A stretch of DNA of 64,000 nt from Arthrobotrys musiformis (taxonomy: Eukaryota > Ascomycota > Orbiliomycetes > Orbiliales > Orbiliaceae). Under the pieces are notes generated by a model. It was given only the letters and a program-made list of their open reading frames with translations, did not search any database and had not been told where the DNA came from. The stretch is taken from NCBI GenBank assembly GCA_036971715.1, contig JAVHJL010000008.1, forward strand, positions 806,001 to 870,000. Reading direction: 5' to 3'. The position numbers were made by a program, and so were the translations under genes. Shown one piece after another: positions 1-11,337 of the stretch; positions within the stretch are counted from its first letter, which is position 1; each line of letters opens with the position of its first letter.

Positions 1-790
1 TCCCTCGGCATAGCCTTCTGCCTAGCAAGTCACCATCGACGGCTGCTGCTATCCCTCCTCCAGCAATCGCTAGAAACGTTCGACGTTCTCCGCTTTCCAC
101 TTTCTCCTACGTCCCTCCGATACTTCAACCCAGCTGGTAAGTCCCAGACCATCTTGACTCGGCTCTTCTCCCCTCTTCTCTCCTATCCTAGCCTCATCCT
201 CATCCTCATCCTCATCCTCATCCTCATCCTCATCCTCATCCTCATCCTCATCCTCATCCTCATTACCATCACCACCATCCTCCTCCATCTCCCTATCCCC
301 CTCCCTCACCATCTGTAGTCACCAATCTTCTAGGCGCTTGTCGACTCTAACCATCTAACTGTGTTTCATCTTCCATCTTAGTTCTCCTAGTTACTTCTCT
401 CCTCCTTCTGCTTCTACCTTCTTCTGTCGCTATCTAGACAGTCTAGGAAGGAAGCTTCACAAACACCTACATATCTCCTCGATACCAAGCACATACCTGT
501 GCTATTCTACCCCTCCATCGTTAGCATTCCATCTATCTGTCTGTCTCTACAATCTCGAAACAAGCATAATTGTACTCTCGCTCGCAATTTCATCCTCACT
601 TCGTATCGCTTGATAAAAAGCTCGCAAAGATAAGTTCATTTATCAAGTCTACCGGTACTAGCGACTATTCTCTGGGGGAAAACCCTCCCGAAAATCATAA
701 TCCAAGGCCCAGCTATTATCCTTAGCTGTGGTTCTTCCCTCTTCCTTTTCTCACCTTTTTTTATCTTAACGACCCCCAAGCAACTTCGTG
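1..790 (+). promoter_or_regulatory. 5' flank and probable leader of the TAD3-like gene
   Basis: No supportable gene lies here. The stretch is pyrimidine-rich on the + strand, with many CT and TCTC runs, as is common in promoters and leaders of filamentous ascomycetes. It also contains the hexanucleotide array at 192-263. The array can be read as a long acidic Asp-Glu run on the opposite strand, but that is only the translation of a microsatellite. The transcription start cannot be placed from sequence. Confidence 0.45.
192..263. repeat. (CTCATC)n hexanucleotide microsatellite
   Basis: About twelve near-perfect copies of the hexamer CTCATC occur in tandem. The array lies about 530 bp upstream of the TAD3-like start codon, in its promoter or leader. 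The unit is a multiple of three, so it stays open in several frames on both strands and produces spurious ORFs. Confidence 0.95.
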
Positions 791-3700
791 ATGTCGGCTT
801 CTCAAGATTCGAAGCCTGCACAGGCAGACGTCTCTCAGCCCGCTGCTCCTAATCGTCAGGACCCTCCTGCAAATGCCCCCACCGGCCCACGAAGTCAATC
901 ACGCGGCAGCTATCCAGGAAATAATAGCAACAACAACAGAAGGCAGAACTCCCAAAGCCCTCATCCACAAAACGACAATGCTTTCAGAAACAGGTCTTCT
1001 TCTCGCGGAAACGACCGGGGTTACTTTCGTGGGAACAGCCGTGGGAGTTTCCGTGGTGATTATCGTGGTGGCAGCCGTGGTGGAGCTAGTGCTTCTAATA
1101 ATCACAATACCGATAATGGAAGTCGGTACAGATCCTCCTCGGGCGGTAGTCCCTACCCCGGCGGATATAGTAGTTCCGGCGGAAGCAGGCAAGGTTCCAG
1201 GGGACCACAAGAAGTTGGATTCGGAAACGATTTCAATGGACGTGGTCGAGGTGGGAGCAGAGGTAACAGAGGTGATAGAGGAGGCCGTGGCAGCCGTGGT
1301 AGTGCCCGTGGCGATAGCAGAGGCGAAAGAGGAAGCCGTAGTCAAAGTCGAGGTGGTAGAAAACCTCTGAATAATGACCACTCTCCGAAATCGTCTCAAC
1401 CGATGGCCCCGAATGGTGCAGAGCAGCCCAAGCAAATACCTCAGCCTGCCCCCCAGAAACCCCAGTCTAGGCCTACGAGTGCCCACACCATCCCGAATAA
1501 CAACAAGCAGGCAACTAGTCCCGCCCCAAGGGCTCGAGGTCCCCAAGTTCAGATACCACCAACTGCTGGCCCATCGTCCAAACCTGAACTCACGATTAAT
1601 ACGGGCACTGGAGATAACCCTGGCGCGGACGTGACAGAAGCACTCGTTAAGAAAGGGAAGCGAAACCGGCCAAAGAAGAAAAACAGAGGGAAACGCGAAG
1701 AACCAGAGGCAAATGTAGATGACGCAGACAACGAGGGAACTAGCGGTTCCGAAGATGTATCTGCGTCTCCAGTAGCTCTCAGGTTCGGTACCGACCTCGT
1801 TACAGCTTCTATCGTTACTCCCGAGACTACCATTACGATGATTCCAATGCCCGGAGGTGCGAAGAGCGGTTCGCTAGCTAACCAAGGAAACGTCCAGGGT
1901 GGCGTCCCAGCTAATGTCCAGGGTGATGTTCAGGAGCCTAGAGCAAGTGGGGGTGCCAATAAGGATGCCACCCGCCCCATGCTAGAGGAATACAGAAGGA
2001 AAGATAGTTGTTTTAAACTTCTTCCCACCCGACGAGAGTTGACTACTGCGATTGAGCAGAGTAAGTATACCAGAATAGCGCCTCGGGAATAAGTACTAAC
2101 TTTTCGATTAGTGGAGATCTACACCGTTGTCGTTCATAGTAGAGCCGCGAATGAAGTGGTGAAGTAAGTTATTTTGACAGGAAGCCTACTGGTTCAGATA
2201 GCTGATAGTATTCCGACAGCACCATCAAAAAAATCACAGACAACCTCAAAGAGGGAGTTCCTGACTGCCAACATTTACGACGCCTCGTCAAACCTGAGAA
2301 TCTACCACCTTCTCTCACCGGGTTGCCCGACACCTTATTTGTTGATTACTCTACGGAAAACCAGTCCCCCAGTGTTAAGGTCAATCCGGACGGTACCGTT
2401 GAAACAGTTGCAAGGTCTCGTGGGGCTTCGCGAGCGCAACGACGCCGCCGGAACGCTTCGTATCGGAAGGGTGAGAAACCTTTATATGTTTTGCTGTGCC
2501 CGGTCGTTGCAATGACAATCCGCGAACTCTACGAAATATTGTCACCCCACCCCCTCTTTGCCGGTGTCGATCTAGACTGCGAAGTTCCATTCGATTCTCA
2601 GGAGATACCACAGATCATCAAACATACAGTTCCTCAATGGGCGCCTTGTAATCTCAGGCAATCTAATTCTTGGACTGAGAAGTATTGGCCAACCATTTAC
2701 CGCCGTACGAACCCGTATGGTCCGCACCCATTCCTCACCAACAGGTGGGAGGATAAGCTACATGCTCCATACCCTGTTCACGAAATGGACTATGTCGATT
2801 TCGAAGGTCAGGAGTTAAGCATGGGGGAGTACTACATGCGGCTCGCCCAAAAGGTTGCAGAAGAAGGTGAAAGGAGGGGTGCGGGTCTCCGAATTGGTTG
2901 TGTCGTGGTTGAACTCAAGGAACATAGTGGTCCTAGACACGGAAGGGTAATGGCAGTCTCTCACGATGCGAGAACTCAAGCAAACAATCCTCTCGCACAC
3001 GCCTGCTATCGTGCTATCTCTCTTGTTGGGAGAAAGAGAGTTGAAGTTACCGCTCGCCACAAGCCAAAGGTTAACATGTTCGCCCTCAACGGACCAAACT
3101 CTCCAATGGAAGATGATTACTACGACAGAGTCCCCGGCGACCCCGATGGTTATCTCATGAACGATCTTGTCGTATTCATGACCCACGAACCATGTATTAT
3201 GTGTTCGATGGCTATGGTGCACAGTCGAATTGGATGCCTTGTTTATGGCGAACCGATGGTCAGCGGAGGCCTCCACGCCGATCTTGCTCCCGCAGAAGGC
3301 CACGGCCTTCCCTTCAGAGGCGTCACCGATGAGGATGTCGCTGATTATTGCGCTCGTAATGGTATCTCGGAGCCAGACGTCCGTCAAAAGCGCACAACCG
3401 AGGGGCTCTTGGGAGGTGGCGATGACGATACTGCGGCGGAACCTACCATCCGCGTTAAGCTACCACCCGGGAAAGGGAAGGGAAAATATGGTGATGCCCA
3501 GACGAAAGAACAGTTCATGAAAGAACAAGTTGCCCGGCTGAAGAAAGAGTGGGCGCCGATCGATCCCTCCCTTAAAACCGATGACGCGATCATCGAAGCT
3601 TGCAAGGACAAAGCCTTTCATAGAGAGAAAAGAAAGGCGGATATATCGTTTTTCCAAGCACTTAGAAGGGCTTTGTTAAACGAGCGCGACAAGCAAGAAG

Positions 3701-5118
3701 AGGAGGCGAAGACGCAAGCTAGGATTGCAGCTACGAAGGAAGTTAATCGGAAGAATAATAAGATAGACAAGGCCACCCAGACAGCCAAAATCTTTGATTC
3801 TATTAATGACGGCGAGGATTATCTTGGCTCTACTTCTAATGTCAAAATCGGAGCGTTGGACCCAAGCAAGAATATCGAGCAACCCAGATCATCACTCTCC
3901 AAAGAGAATATGCGAAGCTCCGGTGTTCAAACCCAACATATTCCAGATACCGACCCCTCTGATGGTGGCAAGTTCGCTCAGACCTGTGCTGTCTTCGATA
4001 ACCATGCTAAGGGCATGGTTGATGGGGCTGTTCCCGTCAATATCGTTAACAGATCTGATTCGGACGTGCAAGGGCTCTCAATAGAAGGAGAGTCAACCCT
4101 TATTAAGGGCGAGGGCGTCAAGGGGGAGTCATCGCGAGAGAACAGTCCAGAAGGTTTCGGCGGTTTAGGTATTATTGATATCGTCGGTGTGAATGAGGAT
4201 AGAACCCCCATTACCGCTGGACAGGAGGAAAACGTTAAAGGAAAAGGTTTGGCCGTCGACACCTCGACCGAAGGAGCTGAACGTGGTAGGAGTAGAACTC
4301 CCGCTCCATTCAAGCCAGGTACGGGCGACTTCGTGGCTGTTAATGTCAGCTTGAGCTCACCAGACCCACAACAATCCGGATCGACTCCGGACAACGACCT
4401 CACCACTAGCGGTGGCGAGGAAACTGCCGGGACCGGAGGTGAAGGGGATAGTGAACCCGATGCCGGATTGGCTTCCGACCCTGCGGCCGTTGAAGCCCCG
4501 GACATGGCTGAAGGTGACGGCGACAAAAAGAAAAAGAAAAAGAAGAAGAAGCGATCTCGTAAGAAGAAGGCCCCGACCGAGGAAACCGCCGCTTCTGGTA
4601 ACACCGAAGGGTTTGAGATCGTTGAGGTCAACGAAGAAGGGAAGGACGTCTCTACTAAGGAAGAGACTATCAAGAACTCTACCACGAACGGAAGTTCTAC
4701 CACTGCTCAATCCGTTCCATCTCTGAATGCCAGTGGAGATGGGAATACGGGTACCACCTTGCCCCAATCACGCTCGGGATCACCAACCGCAGAGGCGGAA
4801 GTCAGTAAGGACGATCAGGACAAAGACGACAAGGACGAAAATAATGTTGAGTCTATGGAGACCAAACAAGAACTTGAGGAAGACCTTGAACCGGACGAGT
4901 TGGTCAGGCCTACCCGCCCATTCCGTTTACTTGAAGAAAAAACCAATGTCAATGTTCCCAAATACGACCACAATCCAGGTGACGGTTACGGCTTGTTTTG
5001 GCGTGAGAAGCTCAACTGGAAGTTCTTGTGCTTCCGTTATAAGCCCAAAGAGAGTGGAGAGATTTGGAACGCGAATATAGAGTGGCAGGGCGCTACTAAC
5101 GATCGTCTCCACGCTTGA
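791..5118 (+). CDS. TAD3-like tRNA adenosine-34 deaminase subunit with long RG-rich and charged extensions
   Basis: Three exons, 791-2060, 2112-2163 and 2220-5118, encode 1406 residues. The first intron has a TACTAAC branch site. Joining them restores the family N-terminus, with KLLPTRREL flowing into MEIYTVVVHSRAANEVVN. The deaminase region follows: HACYRAI near residue 701 and PCIMC near 765 supply the zinc ligands. The HAE glutamate is replaced, as is usual for the TAD3 subunit. TAD3 pairs with catalytic TAD2 to convert adenosine-34 of tRNA anticodons to inosine. Residues 1-290 are RG/FRG/RS-rich, a GAR-like region likely to bind RNA and be arginine-methylated. Residues about 850-1330 are charged and disordered, with a poly-lysine tract near 1211. 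Residues 1337-1406 form a compact aromatic-rich end that I do not recognise. Yeast Tad3 is only about 320 residues. An internal ATG at 1980 would give a conventional N-terminus. The family is clear; the biological start is less certain. Confidence 0.92.
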
Positions 5119-6663
5119 GACTTCCTTGCGACTAACTCTTAACTATTTCACTTGCTCCCCCTTTTTCTTTCTTTCTACATAACTTATGAATTACGGTGTT
5201 TTTACTTTCTTTTCTTTATTGCTTGTCTAGGAAGGGCTTTCTAAAACGAATGAAAATACGAAAGCTCGTCCCACTTCGTTCTTGTTTTGTTTTCTGCCCA
5301 CACCCTCTTTACCGACATGAGATAAAAAAGCTTGTTTTCGGGGGGAAAGAAATAATGCAGCTAATCCTGTCAACTAAAGTCCCATTAAAAGCGGTCTCCA
5401 TTCAAACATGATTGCTTTCGTTTCGTTTTATCCATTCCGCACTCCTATTGTTTATAGTTCCTTAGCCCCCCCTCTCTCGGTAGAAACGAACTAAAGCCAG
5501 CGAAACATATAGCAAAGGGCTTTCTCCCGTCTTTTTCTCCCGCTCCGTTTTCCAATTCTTGTTTTCGTCGTTTTATCTCCACATTGATTTATTCGATTTC
5601 TCAACCTTCACTCGCCCTTTTAGCCGGTGTTCAGGAGTTTCCCTTTTTTCTTCCTCTCTCTTTGGTCTAGCCTTTACTTTGTTTTAGATACGCATGGGGA
5701 TAGAAAATTTAATTAGATCTAACGATAACATTCTTATTCCGTCCTTTTTATTCTACTTTTCTTTCTGGGTTAGTTGAAATACTTCTTAGATTCCTAGGAT
5801 AGCCTGTGCGAAAACCGGCCTTGTCCGCCATCCGTTCTCTCCCTTCTTCTTCTTCCGCTACTTCGTCGTGGTCACGGGTGGAGGAGTATTCATTCACTTA
5901 CTCCTTGATAGTTTATGTACTCTTTTAAATGAAACTTAACCTTCGGATATTATATCGGGTGGCCAGGTGACTTACGTTGCCTACTTAGGTTATAGTAATT
6001 GTGACGCATCGACAGCTGGTGTCGATGATACCGTACCACATCATACTCATCCCATGGTCAAGATACAGCCCTCCTCCCGCAAAAGCACATGTACCTACCT
6101 AGGTAACCTACCTAAATACCTACCCAAACCCTCCCGATCAGCCTTCCGACATCAAGCCCCACAAACCATCGTTACACAGCATACAACCACCCCCGGGAAT
6201 TCAAACCATACTGAATCCGGAAACCCTGTTAAAAAGGAAACCAACCAATTAAATCGAAGCGCCCTTTTAAAATACAACATCTAAAACAACACAACGGGGA
6301 AAAACAAAATCATTTTCCTAAAACTACATACACCTTTAGAGCTTTGCTCACAAGGAAAGAGAAAAAGAGCCTGTGATGTTAATATACACAGCTGGCCTTT
6401 TTGGCAAAAGCAAAGTCGGGTATCCTTTTTCTCGTACAATAGTTTTAGTACTACAATATGACCGTTTTACAATTTTACAAAATAAAAAAAACATTCCCGT
6501 TTGTCCCAAGCTACTTGTCTCGTATCAAGCCCTCCCGCCAAGCTACTCCAATAAATGAAAAATAGTTGAACACTCGAAATGATCACAAACCAAGTTGCGG
6601 GTAGTAGGAGGGTCAGTGACGGGGTGATAATAATGACAAAAACAAATTAAAATCAAAAACTCG
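5119..6663. other. Intergenic spacer between TAD3-like gene and orphan locus
   Basis: I see no supportable gene. The first few hundred bases are T-rich and probably hold the 3' UTR of the TAD3-like gene. Open frames here are short and show neither family resemblance nor introns with consistent frames. Confidence 0.6.
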
Positions 6664-6671
6664 CAGCCTAC

Positions 6672-6828
6672 TTTTTTCGCTGGCTATTTCCTTTTCCCCT
6701 TGATGATGGCTTTTTTGCGCTGGCTATTCCGTTTTCCCCTTGATGACGGGTTTTTTTCGCTGGCTATTTCGTTTTCCCCTTGATGACGGTTTTTTAGGGC
6801 TGGCTGTTTCGTTTTTCCCTTGAACGGG
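6672..6828. repeat. 40-bp tandem minisatellite, four diverged copies
   Basis: The core TGGCTATTTC recurs at 6681, 6721, 6761 and 6801 (with changes in the second and fourth copies), giving an exact 40-bp period. Each unit has a T-run, CGCTGGCTATTTC, then TTTTCCCCTTGATGACGG or a close variant. The fourth copy is the most diverged. Forty is not a multiple of three, so a conserved peptide repeat is not expected. The array begins about 95 bp past the stop codon of the minus-strand orphan gene and may lie in its 3' UTR. Confidence 0.93.
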
Positions 6829-6921
6829 TGTCTTTCGCAGACTGGGGCTATAAGTGCCAACTGAGCGCCTATCAGACGCTCCATAAAACTACTGGAACGA
6901 ATTGACACTGGTCGCCTTCTA

Positions 6922-8986
6922 CTACCAGTTGGTCTCCCTAATCCCAAAGATCGAAGAGTTAGTATTTCCATACCCGTTGTCGGGGGTATCAAGGTGACGA
7001 CAAGATAAGGGAAGTGGGGGAGGGGGGCTTACATCCTCTCTCCAAATCGGGCCGTCCAAGTCCAACCTGAGCTCCCTAATGCGTTTTTCGAGGCCCACGT
7101 AAGGAAATTCACCTAGACTCACCCCTGCATAATACAACGTACAGTGGCCATCGCGGGGGAAGCCAACAGCCCCGCTACGGTAGTCGTTCGCGGCCATCCG
7201 GAGGTTATGGGCTTCCAATGTGTTTCCAATTCTCATCTGTTTGCTTGCGCTGCGGTCGAGAAAGTCAACTCTCTCTGCCATGTCGTGGTAACCATCGCCG
7301 CGCATTGAAGCGCACTGGGCTTTGTCCGCTTCCATGTAGAGAAAGTATTTGAGAATAGAAGAGAGCCCGGAATTGTTGATGTCTCGGACGAGTTCACAAT
7401 ATTTCCATCTGTAATAAAAAAAAGAGGGGAAACGTCAGTTGTTTTTAGTAGGGGGTTGGGCATACAGGGTGTTTGGTCTCTTACTGGCCAGGGTACATTA
7501 AATTCCGGGGGTCCAGTCTGCCAATGTCGAAGAGTTTATAAGGAATCATACGATAAATTTCAATCCGTCTTTGAATAGAAGCCAGTTCCATCTGCCTTGT
7601 TTCCGCGACTACACCCGATAGTAGAGAATACTTGGGGATAAATAGTTTGCCGATAGCCGAGAATTCCGCCCCAAGTTCCTTAACTCGGTTGCAGAAAATA
7701 TTGTTGATAGCAGCTGTAAATAGTGGACATGTTTGGAGTTTGTCGAACCCTGGGATCTTGTTTTCGGTGGATACATTGGTGTTTAGGCTCCCCTTTGCTT
7801 TTTCGGCATCTTTTTTCAAAAGGGATTCTCCGAGACTTCTAATACCTTCGAGTTCATTTTCATAGTCACAGCCAGGGCTCTCCTCTCCGGGCCTAAAAGT
7901 GTGAAGTCCATCGATAAAATCCTGGGCATAGAACATTTGAAGCCGTTCCGAAAGGGCAGCGTTTATCCCAACCTCTCCCCTTTTCAGCTCATCCATGACC
8001 CGGGGGAAGGACTGTTGGATATTGTGCTGTATGTGTTTGGGTACACTTTTTTGCGTAGGACAGTGATGCGTGTTATCATGTGCAAAGTTAGGCATACCAC
8101 TGAACATACAGTTGGCGGTATGGTAATACACATGTTCTCGTTCTTCTACCCCCTGTATGGTTGCTTGGTATGCCAGTATATGCTGCATTGGTGGAAGTTG
8201 GATTGGCGTTTTCCGCATCAGCTGCCTTACAGTTGGTGGGCAGGTCGACTGCGCTGGTGGTGACACGTGCGAAGTATTTGTAGTAGAGCCATGTGGGGGA
8301 GAGGTAGCCGTATCGGCTTGCGTAATTTTGAGGTCGTTGGGTGATGCCAAAAGGTCGAGAGAGTTCCTGGAAAAATCTCTCTCGAAGAACCGTTCAAAAA
8401 TATAATGAGGGATAGTGCTTGCGTCGACACCGAAGTCGAGATTTAGTTCTGGTAAGTCGAAAATAGGTATATTTATATCTTTATCTGGCACTATGGACGA
8501 GGGAAGGTCCGAATCCGGAAGAGGAGAAGAAGCCGAGGGGGTGGAAGAAGCCAACAGGGCGGAGGCGTCCGACGGGGTAGAAGGAACCGACGGGGTAGGG
8601 GCCAACAGGGTAGAAGGAACCAACGGGGAAGAAGAAGCCGCAGAGATAGGCTGAACTACGGGGACAGGATGAGTGGTAGCCACCCCATTGACATGTGAGC
8701 AGGGGAAGCTTTTGACAATTTTAGCATATCCCGGAGAATGTAGAAACCAAAAATCACTGGCATCGCAGACTAGCGGAGAAGCACTGCCAGTGATGTGTCG
8801 CGAAGGCCTGGTGACTGTACAACTGTCGCCATCGTCCTTCGAATTCCTCTTATTGTTCGAATCGGTCTTTCTCCTCTTACTAGGAGCGACGGGAGCGACG
8901 GCAGTGGAGTTTGACTCTTGAACTTCAACTTCAAGTTGAAATTGAGGCCGCGGCAGAAGCTTCACATCACCCCATAGTTGATCCAT
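6922..8986 (-). CDS. Orphan protein with Ser/Thr/Pro-rich segment and His/Cys cluster
   Basis: Exon 1 is 8986-7485. An intron at 7484-7409 has a GTAAGAG donor and a T-rich ATTACAG acceptor. Exon 2 is 7408-6922. The joined frame gives 662 residues, reading MYPGQWKYCEL across the junction. I do not recognise the family. A basic SKRRK-type patch near residue 36 may be a nuclear signal. Residues about 110-165 are Ser/Pro/Ala repeats, encoded by imperfect GGGGTAGAAGGAACCAAC-like units on the + strand. Residues 285-309 hold a cluster of His and Cys (H285, H289, C293, H303, H307, H308, C309) that could bind metal, though the spacing matches no finger I know. The C-terminal half is ordinary and folded-looking, with mixed helices. 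The start at 8986 is a real ATG, but an open frame upstream suggests the gene may be longer. I am fairly sure it is a gene; its function is unknown. Confidence 0.72.
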
Positions 8987-9264
8987 GACTGGTCATGAAG
9001 GGTGGGAAGCCAGTTAGCCACGGCCGTTTGAATGAGATTGACAATATTAGAGGGCTTGAAAACAAAATGATTCCAGACCACCAGGTGATAAACTAGGTAG
9101 GTCACGGGATAGGAAAGGATTTTTTTTGGATCCCTAGATTGATCTGGCCTCAACCCGTAAATGATCGAGTTGAGTTGGATAGTGTAGCTGGGGCGCCCGT
9201 TTGTCAATATTTGAGAGAAGGGATATATTCGAATGGATGCCGGGGCGAGGAATATCTTGAGATA
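8971..9264 (-). CDS. Possible upstream exon of the orphan gene
   Basis: A minus-strand frame stays open for 98 codons. It follows a good acceptor (TTATCTTTTAG) and ends at a possible GTGATG donor. Its translation looks protein-like, for example LSYPVTYLVYHLVVWNHF and IVNLIQTAVANWLPTLHDQ. It overlaps the orphan gene's start region in a different frame. Splicing 8971 to 8914 (56-nt intron, GAG acceptor) would join it in frame to the orphan protein and replace the first 24 residues. No strong branch site is visible in that putative intron. The exon upstream of 9264 could not be located. It could also be a separate small product or a chance frame. Confidence 0.35.
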
Positions 9265-11337
9265 CTAAAAGATAAGAAGGGGAGACTGAGAGAGGGAAGG
9301 CACTTCGGTGCACTGGCACAAAGATTGAAATGCTTTGTCGGTTGGGTCGTAAATAAAATATTATATGGAGAATTGGAAGCGATGAAGATGAATCTTCTAC
9401 AGAGGGAAAGGGAAAAAAATTGCTTTAGCGAAGAAGGCCCGGGGTCTTGTAGGGGCTGGTAGACGGCTACGGAGAGGCCTTTGCGGTGATCAGGATAGAC
9501 GTCGACGTGAGCTGGTTGATCAATTTGGGGTTGAGGCGGTTATTACATATAATCGTAGAAGATCCGTCGACGTCGACGTCAAACAAACCCCACAAATATA
9601 CCGACTTACCGTCTATCGTGATATCTATCAAGCTCACTGACGATATATTGGCTCTGAGGGACAAAGATGCGAATGTTTATCCAAATGCTACGCGAAATGC
9701 CAGAGCTGCAGAGTTCCCTCCCCCAAATAATATTTTCGTGCATTTGCTTGAGGAGCTCAGGTTTTATATCGGTATATCCACGCCTAAATACCTAGGCATA
9801 TACCAGTATTAGGTCCAATATCTCATATCATATATACTACAATGCAGGCTAACAAGAGTGCAGCTCTAGCTCCAGCTCCCGGTGAGTACTCTCCTATAGC
9901 GTTTATACACACAAAAATGCAACAAAATCAACAACAAAATACCCATAAATGAATGATATCCGGAAATACATAAAAGCAGCGACCACAGCTACATGCCCGT
10001 ACCATCGCCGCTTTCTTCAAAATAACAACTGCCATCACTCACATTTATAGCGTTCCTTTTTCTTACGCGGGTGTACTTGATTATGTGCGTATGTACCTAG
10101 TAATATTCAATGGTAGACAGTATCGATCTAGTTTATCATCTTGCTGTCTTATCTAACACCCTCCATCGAAGTACCAAACACACCTTGCTAGCCATCCTTC
10201 CTCATATATATAAAATTCGGAAAAGTATATATACAAACAGACCCTCTAATTCTACCTCCTCACTCCCCACGGTGTTGTCTATACGTGTGTATATATATGT
10301 ACATATACATCATATCCTCCTTTGAATTCACTAAGCCAAGAATGGTCTAAAAAACGAGCCAGCAAGTCTTAATAGAGCATAACTAGAACTATCTAACAGC
10401 ACTAGCAAAATCAAAATCAAAAAAAGAAAGGAAAGAAACCCCTACCGAATGCAATAAACGCCATAGTCACCATAGCAGTAGTAATAATAGTAGTAACTTT
10501 CAAGCAGGAAAAAGAAATGAGATAGAAAGAAGAAAGAAAGAAAGAAAGAAAGGGCAGCTGATACTAACACAATCGATTCCTCGATAGAGTGAGTAATAGT
10601 AATATTAGGAACGATAGTAGTAATAATAGTAATAATGATAATAATAAGGATAGAAAACTGTCAAAAGGCAAAAAAAAAAAAAAAAAAAAGAATAGTCGTT
10701 CTATCAAAAGAGCCCCTTTATGTATTTCAAAAGGCTCCAGTTTCTCGCCTCTCGTTGCCGTTCGTTGTCCAGCTTGTCATGTAGTTTCATAAAAAAAATG
10801 TAAAAAAGGCATTTAACGAGGAAAAGTAGTAAAAACGGAGTAACGATATAAAAAAAGTCGAGGCAACCTCCCCAATAAAAGGACAAAAGTGAGATTCTCA
10901 AACGCCGTTTAGAATAAATGTATAAGGACAACCCTTGATCAACCGATAGCAAGAAAAAAGAAAATTCAAGGACCATCCCGTAAAACAAACCCCGATACGC
11001 CGGTTGAGAGTAATAAAAAAAAAGAGGAGGGAAAAAAAGCTAATAACCCATAGTGAGAGTAGGCACATCGAGCCAAAGGAAAAAAGAAAAAAAAGGAGAT
11101 CTCGTATCGAATGACAAGTATGGACAAGAAAAGAAGATTTCGAATCGAGGCGGATCATTATAAAAGGCGGATCTCGTCGATGGCGGTAGGTCTTTCCCCG
11201 AAGACAAATAAAAGAAAGCGAACGGAAGGAGAAAAATAAAAAGGATAAATCGAAAAATAAACCACGATTCAGAGCGATTCGGTCGAAGTCTTCGATGTCT
11301 TAGGTTCAAAAGACAACTCGAAGTAGTCCATGCGCCA
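9265..11337. other. Intergenic spacer upstream of orphan locus, rich in simple sequence
   Basis: No supportable gene lies here. The frames at 9139-9462 and 9486-9812 (+) show no recognisable domain or splice logic. From about 10200 to 11250 the DNA is A-rich on the + strand, with a GAAA run near 10533-10552, AATAGTAGTAATAA-type repeats near 10480-10640 and a long A tract near 10671-10689. Its right end should include the 3' UTR of the phosphofructokinase-2 gene. Confidence 0.55.

Noticed and set aside
70..312. Asp/Glu-repeat ORF on the minus strand
   Set aside because: It is only the translation of the CTCATC microsatellite, with no other support.
899..1546. 215-codon minus-strand ORF antisense to the TAD3-like gene
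   Set aside because: Its Thr/Ser/Ala-rich translation mirrors the RG-rich coding strand; it is a shadow.
3978..4703. 241-codon minus-strand ORF antisense to the TAD3-like gene
   Set aside because: It includes a poly-Phe run that is the complement of the lysine tract; it is a shadow.
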